A stretch of 7,134 bases of DNA, taken from positions 1 through 7,134 of the forward strand of contig JAUYSA010000399.1 in NCBI GenBank assembly GCA_030696545.1, written 5' to 3'. The translations under genes were made by a program, and so were the position numbers. Source of the DNA: Hyphomonadaceae bacterium (GTDB lineage Bacteria > Pseudomonadota > Alphaproteobacteria > Caulobacterales > Hyphomonadaceae). Below, piece by piece: positions 1 through 4,601 of this stretch. Numbering within the stretch: position 1 is the first letter of the stretch; every line of letters begins with the position of its first letter. The notes under the pieces are model-generated. The model was given only the letters and a program-made list of their open reading frames with translations, made no database searches and was not told where the DNA came from.

Positions 1-487
1 AAACCTTGGCGGTGAAATCGCCACGCCCGCCCTGGTCTGTCTCGCAAGCCTCCCTCTTGATCGAAACCAGAAGCGCGCCTGTCTTGAAAACGTCGGCCTC
101 GCCTTCGCGTGTCGGCTGAACCAGCGGCTCCTCGATCGCGCGCAGGCCCGAGCGCCTGAAAGCGAACCAGCCATCGACAATCTCAAGCCGCCAGAACGGC
201 TCCTGACCAGCTGCCGAGAACGGAGGCTGCAATAGCCATGTCGACGTATCCAGCGGCGCGGGGACGCCCGCGACCTGCACGCTTTGCGGCGCACTGGAAG
301 ACGTTGTCGAAGCGCCAGGTTCGCCGGTCACGCCCGGCACGGACGGCTCGCCAGCCAGCGGCGCCACAGCAACCTCTCCCGGCGGCGTCTCGCCGCCGCA
401 CGATGCAAGAACCAGCACGCATGCAGCCAGCGCCGCTTTCGCGAACCCCGTCGTATTTGCAGCGTTTCGCCTGGCGAAACTCGGCAT
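1..487 (-). CDS. Putative lipoprotein with a GxEPFW-type domain, 3' end beyond the window
   Basis: An open frame on the minus strand starts at ATG 487 and is still open at base 1, giving 162 residues without a stop. The N-terminus is a lipoprotein signal: Arg/Lys-containing n-region, hydrophobic stretch, and lipobox LASC with the lipidated Cys at residue 30. A Pro/Ser/Thr/Gly-rich linker follows (about 33-90). A folded domain then begins with GQEPFW at 94-99, which resembles the GTEPFW motif of uncharacterised COG3650-type envelope proteins, and a Cys at 148 sits in a region reminiscent of that family's C-D element. The family link is from memory of the motif. The lipobox and length are read directly. 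No good Shine-Dalgarno is seen; only GAGG lies very close to the ATG. Overlapping frames on both strands are open too, but only this one encodes a signal peptide and a motif. Function unknown; likely envelope-anchored. Confidence 0.72.
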   Translation of the reverse strand, partial: MPSFARRNAANTTGFAKAALAACVLVLASCGGETPPGEVAVAPLAGEPSVPGVTGEPGASTTSSSAPQSVQVAGVPAPLDTSTWLLQPPFSAAGQEPFWRLEIVDGWFAFRRSGLRAIEEPLVQPTREGEADVFKTGALLVSIKREACETDQGGRGDFTAKV

Positions 488-510
488 GCCTCGAACCCCG
501 ATTGATTCTC

Positions 511-524
511 CGGCCAGCTGGCCG
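511..524. promoter_or_regulatory. Perfect 14-bp palindrome upstream of the lipoprotein gene
   Basis: The sequence cggccagctggccg is a perfect palindrome centred about 30 bases upstream of the ATG at 487. Its position suits an operator or a leader hairpin. A GANTC site (GATTC, 504-508) lies beside it. The surrounding 488-654 stretch holds no gene. I could not place a convincing -35/-10 pair there. The function is inference. Confidence 0.3.
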
Positions 525-654
525 CTCGACCCATGAGTCTCGCAACCCTAGCACTTCCGCAACAGACGGCGAGCCCTTCGGCGTTCGTGCGCGGTCGAAA
601 CAACTACTAGAGGGCGCGACGCTACGCTCTTGATTTCAGATATCTTTCGCGTCC

Positions 655-693
655 GCCTGTTTTCGGCGCCTGTTTTCGGCGCCTGTGTTCAGG
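655..693. repeat. Three-unit 13-bp tandem repeat at the 3' end of the GST-like gene
   Basis: The unit gcctgttttcggc occurs twice without change (655-667, 668-680). A degenerate third copy follows (681-693), in which changes create a perfect 6-bp hairpin, cgcctg-tgtt-caggcg (680-695). The stop codon of the minus-strand GST-like gene (689-691) falls inside this third copy. It may act as a weak transcript end, but there is no clear T-tract, or it may be slippage-generated. Confidence 0.6.
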
Positions 694-1774
694 CGACCAC
701 AAGCCGATAGTCTCGCCGATCAAGGCGCACAGGGAGCGGCGCCGACACGAGCGCCATTCCACCCACGGCGTCGAGCAGCCTCGCCGCCCGCTCCCGATCG
801 CCGCCAGTCAATGATTGATAGTGATCCCGCACACGCTGCAGCCGCCACAGCGCGAAGGTGAGGATGCTGCGCTCGCCACGGCGGCCGCCAATGACGAACT
901 CATGGGCGCCTAGCGACCGCTTCACACGCGCTCCGCTCGGCTGGGCTTTCGCCCACTCCTGCATTGCGCGGATTGCGTCTGCCAGAACCGGCGCCTGTTC
1001 GCTCATCTGCCGCGTCAGGATGGGATACAGGCTGGCCGGCGCCTCATCATTCGGCAGAAGCGCCCCCGCCCCCGCCCGCGCGTCCCTGACCCGCTCAACC
1101 CACGCCACCACCAGCGGCGCCAGACGCCGCATCTGCTCGTTCAGCACCGGATTGAGATAGAATGGCCCATACAAGGCGCCGAACAACGCGAAATCGCCAA
1201 GCGAAGGCCTATGCCCGAGGACGAACGGCAGCTTGCGCAGATGCGCCGAGAAGTCAGCCAGAAACCCCTCGAAGTGAGCCTCGATGCCTGACACCGTATC
1301 GTCGCTTACCCCGAAACGCGGAACCGCGTCGCGTATCGGCTTGGCTATAACTTGACCAACCTCGATCTGCTCTTCGCGGGAGACGTCAGGCCGAGCCGTC
1401 CGTCCAAACTCCTCGACGATCCACGCATCGTCATGGCTCCACCGATAATGCATCGCTGCAATCACCAGCCATTCGTCCGCATACAGCTCAAGCAGAAGCG
1501 ACAAGAGCTCGTGCAGCGGCGTTCCTGGGTGAATGGATGGACCCGCCTCATCGCGATCAGCGAAATCGATGATGTCGGCGCTATCCTGGATTGCCTGCCC
1601 GGCCTCCGTCAGCAGGACAGGTATCACGCCATAGCCGACCCTGGGTTCGATCAGGTCGCGATAGACCTGCGGCGTCGCGACGATCTCGTCAAAGCTCACG
1701 CCTTTCCAGCGGAGGGCGGCGCGCGCCTTCCCCGAGAACTGACTCGCCTCGGTTCCGATGAGAACGTATCCCAT
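689..1774 (-). CDS. Glutathione S-transferase-like protein with a long C-terminal extension
   Basis: The predicted 361-residue product starts with a thioredoxin-fold GST N-domain (about 3-75). The segment SQFSGKAR at 11-18 matches the usual SPFSRKVR helix, with Ser11 in the catalytic position. A cis-Pro lies in GVIPVL (Pro52), and the gamma-glutamyl-binding QDS sits at 63-65. A helical GST C-domain follows (about 85-265), with PSLGDFALFG at 190-199 as the N-capping motif. About 95 further residues (265-361) are not typical of 200-230-residue GSTs. The expected role is cytosolic glutathione conjugation or a related thiol reaction; the substrate is unknown. The frame is open to a TTG at 1891, with in-frame ATGs at 1846 and 1822. 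I chose ATG 1774 because the GST fold begins two residues later and a weak GAGA-like ribosome site precedes it. The extra 39 residues would not fit the family. Confidence 0.82.
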   Translation of the reverse strand: MGYVLIGTEASQFSGKARAALRWKGVSFDEIVATPQVYRDLIEPRVGYGVIPVLLTEAGQAIQDSADIIDFADRDEAGPSIHPGTPLHELLSLLLELYADEWLVIAAMHYRWSHDDAWIVEEFGRTARPDVSREEQIEVGQVIAKPIRDAVPRFGVSDDTVSGIEAHFEGFLADFSAHLRKLPFVLGHRPSLGDFALFGALYGPFYLNPVLNEQMRRLAPLVVAWVERVRDARAGAGALLPNDEAPASLYPILTRQMSEQAPVLADAIRAMQEWAKAQPSGARVKRSLGAHEFVIGGRRGERSILTFALWRLQRVRDHYQSLTGGDRERAARLLDAVGGMALVSAPLPVRLDRRDYRLVVA

Positions 1775-1990
1775 CAACGTCTCGCTGAGCGGCTTCCGTC
1801 CCAGCCCGACCTGAGCCGCCATGAATCGACTGTGCCCGAAAAGCATCAGTCGGGGAATCTGGCGTCTCGTGAATTTATTGTTGCTCCACAACTACCGCAG
1901 CGTTTAAGCGGTCGAATTGGCATTATGAACGCGTAATGAACCAAGAAGACAGCAACCGTTCGTATCAAAGCGCGTTTATGCAGCTATCGT

Positions 1991-2006
1991 CGCTGAATTC
2001 TCAGCG
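1991..2006. promoter_or_regulatory. Inverted repeat in the presumed leader of the OmpA-like gene
   Basis: The arms cgctga and tcagcg are perfect complements around the 4-base spacer attc, 44-59 bases before the ATG at 2050. It could be an operator or a 5' leader hairpin stabilising the mRNA of an abundant envelope protein. Only the symmetry is observed. Confidence 0.35.
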
Positions 2007-2036
2007 CGAACCGGCGTGCGCGTCGATTCGGATTTA

Positions 2037-2043
2037 AAGGGAG
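2037..2043 (+). promoter_or_regulatory. Strong ribosome binding site for the OmpA-family gene
   Basis: The Shine-Dalgarno sequence aagggag ends six bases before ATG 2050. It fixes the start directly ahead of the lipoprotein signal peptide. Confidence 0.75.
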
Positions 2044-2049
2044 ACGTCG

Positions 2050-2700
2050 ATGAAGCGTATTTTTGCAATGGCCGCCGCAGCGCTCGCGCTGGGCGCATGC
2101 GCAACCGACCCCGTCACCGGGGAATCGATCTGGGGTAACACCGGCCGCGGCGCCGCCATTGGCGCGATCGTTGGCGGTATCGGCGGCGTGTTCGCCGGCG
2201 GCAATGACGGCCGCAACGCAGCGGTTGGCGCCGCAGTTGGCGCGCTCGCGGGCGCTGGCGTCGGCCGCTACATGGACGGCCAGGAAGAAGACATGCGCCG
2301 CAAGGTTGCCGCCAGCGGCATCGGCCTGCAGCGCCAGGGCGACAACATCGTCCTCGTGATGCCGTCCGACGTCACCTTCTCGAAAGGGTCGGCTTCGCTC
2401 GACTCGCAATTCACGCCGGTCCTCGCGAAGGTCGCCGAGTCGCTGAACCTGTATCCGAAGACCACGATCGACATCATCGGTCACGCGTCGACGGAAGGTG
2501 ATGCTCAAGCCAACCTCGACCTGTCATACCGCCGCGCTGAAGCCGTGCGCGTCTATCTGCAGGGCGCTGGCGTCCTGTCGCAACGCATGGCGACTGGCGG
2601 CCTCGGCGAGAGCCAGCCGATCGTTGTTCCGGACGACACGGAAGCCAAGCGCGCGCAGAACCGCCGCGTGGTGATCACGCTGCGCCCTGTCACGCAGTAA
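2050..2700 (+). CDS. OmpA-family outer-membrane lipoprotein with glycine zipper (YiaD-like)
   Basis: The predicted 216-residue product has a short signal peptide with lipobox LGAC (lipidated Cys17). A Gly/Ala-rich glycine-zipper segment (about 29-73, repeated GAAxGAxxGG patterns) is likely membrane-inserting. An OmpA/Pal/MotB-type peptidoglycan-binding domain occupies about 98-213. This architecture is the YiaD type: a lipoprotein tethering the outer membrane to the cell wall. The signature NLDLSYRRA (155-163) keeps the Arg (Arg162) that binds diaminopimelate in OmpA-like domains. The partner Asp of the usual GHTD motif is Ser147 here (GHASTEG). The C-terminal NRRV at 204-207 is also typical. 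A strong ribosome site sets the start. The gene is monocistronic, bounded by a divergent neighbour and by the hairpin terminator at 2723. Confidence 0.92.
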   Translation: MKRIFAMAAAALALGACATDPVTGESIWGNTGRGAAIGAIVGGIGGVFAGGNDGRNAAVGAAVGALAGAGVGRYMDGQEEDMRRKVAASGIGLQRQGDNIVLVMPSDVTFSKGSASLDSQFTPVLAKVAESLNLYPKTTIDIIGHASTEGDAQANLDLSYRRAEAVRVYLQGAGVLSQRMATGGLGESQPIVVPDDTEAKRAQNRRVVITLRPVTQ

Positions 2701-2722
2701 GCCAGACCACTAACGAACAGGG

Positions 2723-2750
2723 AAAAGGGCGCTCCCCGGAGCGCCCTTTT
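2723..2750. terminator. Bidirectional intrinsic terminator between convergent genes
   Basis: A perfect 13-bp stem (2723-2735 with 2738-2750) encloses a 2-base turn. The stem is GC-rich in the middle and bounded by AAAA on the left and TTTTT on the right, so it can terminate transcription from both sides. It lies 22 bases after the OmpA-family stop and just 6 bases past the stop of the convergent SRPBCC gene. Confidence 0.92.
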
Positions 2751-2756
2751 TCTTTG

Positions 2757-3278
2757 CTACTTGCCGCTGGCGTAGCGCGTGACCTGCTCCGTGATCACGC
2801 CATCAATAACAGCCCCGAGCTGGTCGAGACCCGACAGCGACGAACCACTCACCTTGAGGTCGACCGTGATCACGGTCTTCGCGGCAGAGCTCCCGTCCGA
2901 AAGCGTGAACGTCAGCGCGGAGCTGACACCCATCTCCTGCAACGGTCCCAGCGGGGCATCCAGCCGGATGATGTCGCGCGGCATCACCGAGACCACGCGG
3001 CCATGCTCAACTTCTCCTCCGCTCCACATCTCGCACCAGCAACCGCCAGCCGTGGCATCGATGCTCATATTCTCTGCATTGCCCGAGTAAGTGTGCGAGC
3101 CATTCCACCATGACGCGATATCCAGCAGACGCGCCCAGGCCGCGTCGCGATCCAGCGCCACCTCGGCCTTCACCTGAATCACAAGCCCATCAGGCGCCTT
3201 TCCCGTCACGTCCGCAGCTGCCGGCGCATTCAGCATCGCCGTCGCAAGCACGCCGCAAAAAATCGTATTGAGTTCCAT
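2757..3278 (-). CDS. Secreted SRPBCC-fold (polyketide cyclase/START-like) protein
   Basis: The predicted 173-residue product begins with a signal peptide of about 22 residues and a plausible AAA|D cleavage site, so it is probably periplasmic. The mature part looks like one SRPBCC (START/Bet v1-like) domain. Recognisable stretches are VIQVKAEVALDRDAAW (33-48), WWNGSHTYSG (57-66), GGCWCE (78-83) and LGPLQEMG (110-117). These resemble a conserved proteobacterial subfamily whose members carry WW-x3-HTYSG and GGCxCE motifs. SRPBCC domains bind hydrophobic ligands in a deep cavity; the ligand here is unknown. Cys80 and Cys82 could form a disulfide or bind metal. The frame stays open upstream to 3476, but that extension runs through a palindromic repeat. 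ATG 3278 is preferred because AAAGGAT (3285-3291) precedes it and the signal peptide starts there. No partner gene shares its operon. Confidence 0.85.
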   Translation of the reverse strand: MELNTIFCGVLATAMLNAPAAADVTGKAPDGLVIQVKAEVALDRDAAWARLLDIASWWNGSHTYSGNAENMSIDATAGGCWCEMWSGGEVEHGRVVSVMPRDIIRLDAPLGPLQEMGVSSALTFTLSDGSSAAKTVITVDLKVSGSSLSGLDQLGAVIDGVITEQVTRYASGK

Positions 3279-3284
3279 CTGGGC

Positions 3285-3291
3285 ATCCTTT
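3285..3291 (-). promoter_or_regulatory. Ribosome binding site that decides the SRPBCC gene start
   Basis: On the minus strand AAAGGAT lies six bases before ATG 3278. This supports the short start over the upstream in-frame codons at up to 3476. Bases 3292-3424 beyond it hold no gene I can support and no clear promoter. Confidence 0.65.
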
Positions 3292-3424
3292 TCGCTTTCA
3301 GGTTCGCACTTACCCGCACCACGTGTCACCCGGGCGAGCTGCAATTGGCCCTCACCTGAGCAGCCCGCAAAACATGTGGCGGTCGGGGCGAGGACGCCAT
3401 CACCAGCCACGCTGATCTCACCAT

Positions 3425-3568
3425 CCCCCTCCGTCTCGCTGACTACGTCAGCGATCCACCTCCCCCTGCTCCGCATGGGGAGGCAACTCTCCGCCGGCGC
3501 CTTGCCTCCCTCAGTCCGAAGGACTGGGGGAGGTGGATCGCCGCGTCTTCGCGGCGAGACGGAGGGGG
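3425..3568. repeat. 144-bp cloverleaf-like palindromic element (first of three)
   Basis: Outer arms of 15 bp pair perfectly (3425-3439 with 3554-3568). Inside them, 16-bp arms pair perfectly (3451-3466 with 3526-3541). Between outer and inner arms sit two small hairpins: tgac-tac-gtca (3440-3450) and cgcg-tctt-cgcg (3542-3553). The centre folds again: 3478-3486 with 3502-3510 (9 bp), and agtcc-gaa-ggact (3513-3525). The result is a multi-armed cruciform with almost no unpaired sequence. GC-rich palindromes of this style recur between genes in alphaproteobacteria and may be non-autonomous mobile repeats. No transposase and no clear target duplication is visible. Short open frames across it are artefacts of the symmetry. 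Confidence 0.85.
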
Positions 3569-3726
3569 CACACCTGCACTGATGCCGAGATTGGGGGATA
3601 GAGCGACATCAGAACTGCGGGATAGCCAAAAAACATCCCGCATGAATCCAAACCACTAGCCCAAAACTTTGAGGGATAGCGCCCTCCAGATTCTACCGGG
3701 ACCTGCGCCGGGGTTATATTGCCCCC
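3569..3726. other. Non-coding spacer with small hairpins
   Basis: No gene is visible. A perfect 8-bp inverted repeat, tgcgggat / atcccgca (3616-3623 with 3635-3642), has an A-rich 11-base loop. A smaller one is gaggg / ccctc (3671-3675 with 3682-3686). The string gggatag occurs three times (3595, 3619, 3673). If the structured RNA at 3727 is an omega-RNA, its guide would lie at the right end of this spacer. Confidence 0.4.
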
Positions 3727-4186
3727 GCACTGACATGAGGGAGGTCTCGAGAGTCGACCGAAGCTTTCAGGATGTCAGTGCGTCGGTCGCGTGGCCGTCG
3801 GCGTGTGGGGCTCCGGTGGATGTCCCTTCAAGGAAGCCAGTCGGGACTCGGGGAGGGCGTATGCGACCCCCCTTGGTTGAAGAGGCGAAGCGAACGCTGA
3901 TGGCATTGCCTCCGGGGCTACAACCGGAGGGTCCGGGGTCTTCGGAACGACCCCGAACACGTTGCACCGGTCACTGGCTATGGAACTAAGGCGCCAGCGG
4001 GCTTCCCCTGCTGGATGTCGAGGTCAACTCCGGCACTGCCATACCGGGAAGGAACGACCGATCCGGGGCGCGTGATGACGCGCATCGCCGCAGCCCATTC
4101 GCAAGAGTGGGGCGGCACTGGACTACCCCAAGGCGCTACACCACGCGCCCCGCTCCCTCTTCTGGAGGGATGAGAGACAGCATCCC
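3727..4186 (+). ncRNA. Candidate large structured RNA, possibly HEARO/omega-RNA-like
   Basis: This stretch is packed with consecutive helices. A 10-bp long-range stem (3727-3736 with 3772-3781) opens it. Then come 3822-3826/3843-3847; 3909-3915/3924-3930 (7 bp); 3934-3940/3949-3955 (7 bp, containing cTTCGg); 3994-4001/4006-4014 (one bulge); 4068-4073/4078-4083 (6 bp); 4087-4099/4106-4116 capped by a GCAA tetraloop; 4132-4136/4145-4149; 4154-4159/4165-4170; and 4167-4171/4182-4186. The GCAA loop and a G-U pair (4098-4107) that would be A-C on the other strand favour the plus strand. ggct (3809-3812) with agcc (3835-3838) interleaves with 3822-3826/3843-3847, suggesting a pseudoknot. Size, pseudoknot and lack of coding signals recall HEARO RNAs, the omega-RNA guides of IscB nucleases, but no such nuclease gene follows. 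The family is a guess (about 0.35); a structured RNA is more secure. Both ends are approximate. Confidence 0.5.
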
Positions 4187-4230
4187 GCAGGACGATTACG
4201 TCCGTGCGAATGCGGGTGCACATCTGGAAG

Positions 4231-4246
4231 CGGACCTTCAGGTCCG
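4231..4246. repeat. Perfect 6-bp hairpin beside the second palindromic element
   Basis: cggacc and ggtccg flank the loop ttca. It lies four bases before the palindromic element at 4251 and may be part of it. Confidence 0.45.
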
Positions 4247-4250
4247 CGTT

Positions 4251-4331
4251 CCCCGCGCAGGCGGGGATCCAGTCCTTCTAAGCAAGAGCATGCGCGAAGC
4301 GCGCAAGGCTGGACCCCCGCCTTCGCGGGGG
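4251..4331. repeat. Second palindromic element, about 81 bp
   Basis: Three hairpins stand on a central stem. The left hairpin is ccccgc-gcag-gcgggg (4251-4266). The middle one is tgcgcg-aag-cgcgca (4291-4305). The right one is cccccgc-cttc-gcggggg (4314-4331). The segments ccagtcctt (4269-4277) and aaggctgg (4305-4312) pair with one bulge and enclose the middle hairpin. The arm order matches the elements at 3425 and 4368, although the sequences differ. Confidence 0.7.
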
Positions 4332-4367
4332 ACGCGGTGGAGAGATCATGTCCGCAACTCCCTCATC

Positions 4368-4462
4368 GTCATTCCGGACACGCGCAAAGCGCGTGAGCCG
4401 GAACCCAGGAGCTGCAAGGGCGATGTATGCCGCCCCTGGGTTCCCGCCTTCGCGGGAATGAC
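4368..4462. repeat. Third palindromic element, 95 bp, cloverleaf-like
   Basis: The outer arms gtcattcc / ggaatgac (4368-4375 with 4455-4462) are perfect. A left hairpin, cacgcgc-aaa-gcgcgtg, occupies 4379-4395. The inner 9-bp stem gaacccagg / cctgggttc (4401-4409 with 4435-4443) encloses gggcg...cgccc. A right hairpin, cccgc-cttc-gcggg (4443-4456), competes with two bases of the outer arm. Repeats ending in a segment like cgccttcgcgggaatgac are, from general experience, frequent between proteobacterial genes. Confidence 0.8.
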
Positions 4463-4540
4463 ACTGATGGGAAGTGGCGAGACGGCGCGGCGCGCCGTAG
4501 CGAAGCGAAGGCGGCAGGCAGCAAGCCACAAGCGCCACGC

Positions 4541-4573
4541 AAACAAAAGCCCGCGAGACCATGTCCCGCGGGC
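4541..4573 (-). terminator. Intrinsic terminator of icd
   Basis: On the minus strand, 28 bases after the icd stop, a 7-bp GC stem (4567-4573 with 4549-4555) continues inward past one mismatch into gac-cat-gtc. It is followed by the tract TTTTGTTT. Stem plus T-tract is the standard Rho-independent form. The 4463-4540 stretch beyond it holds nothing I recognise. Confidence 0.85.
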
Positions 4574-4601
4574 CTTCGTTTTCTGAGCGCGTTCGCGAAG
4601 C

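Larger units (their letters stand above)
1775..2049. other. Divergent intergenic region between the GST-like and OmpA-like genes
   Basis: These 275 bases should contain the promoters of both flanking genes. Any longer form of the GST-like protein would use its left part. I see no RNA gene. No -35/-10 pair on either strand is good enough to call. Features I can support are the inverted repeat at 1991-2006, a GANTC (CcrM-type) site at 2025-2029 and the ribosome site at 2037-2043. Confidence 0.5.

Noticed and set aside
238..633. 131-codon plus-strand frame over the lipoprotein gene
   Set aside because: The product is an Arg/Pro-rich shadow. The minus-strand frame has a signal peptide, a lipobox and a family-like motif.
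1905..1919. Possible CtrA box (TTAA-N7-TTAA) in the divergent intergenic region
   Set aside because: The second half-site reads AATT rather than TTAA, so it does not match the consensus.
1352..1936. 194-codon plus-strand frame opposite the GST-like gene
   Set aside because: It is a shadow of the minus-strand gene with no motif and no ribosome site of note, and the GST motifs are all on the other strand.
1984..2508. 174-codon minus-strand frame opposite the OmpA-family gene
   Set aside because: It overlaps a gene with a lipobox, glycine zipper and OmpA signature. The antisense product is rich in Arg and Ala without a recognisable fold.
3279..3476. 66-residue N-terminal extension of the SRPBCC protein
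   Set aside because: It is translated partly from the palindromic element. The signal peptide and the ribosome site support ATG 3278.
3425..3568. tRNA gene suggested by the cloverleaf outline
   Set aside because: It is too long, with 15- and 16-bp stems, no T-loop, no anticodon arm pattern and no CCA end.
3669..3989. 106-codon plus-strand frame over the structured RNA
   Set aside because: It has no domain and no convincing ribosome site. The hairpins run across codon boundaries and other frames are open as well, as expected for GC-rich structured RNA.
3727..4186. Group II intron, tmRNA or rRNA fragment
   Set aside because: I see no domain V-like hairpin or GUGYG start, no tag-peptide frame, no tRNA-like GGTTCGA arm and no rRNA stretch that I recognise.
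4107..4586. 159-codon plus-strand frame
   Set aside because: It runs through two palindromic elements and the icd terminator; the product is repeat-derived Arg-rich sequence.
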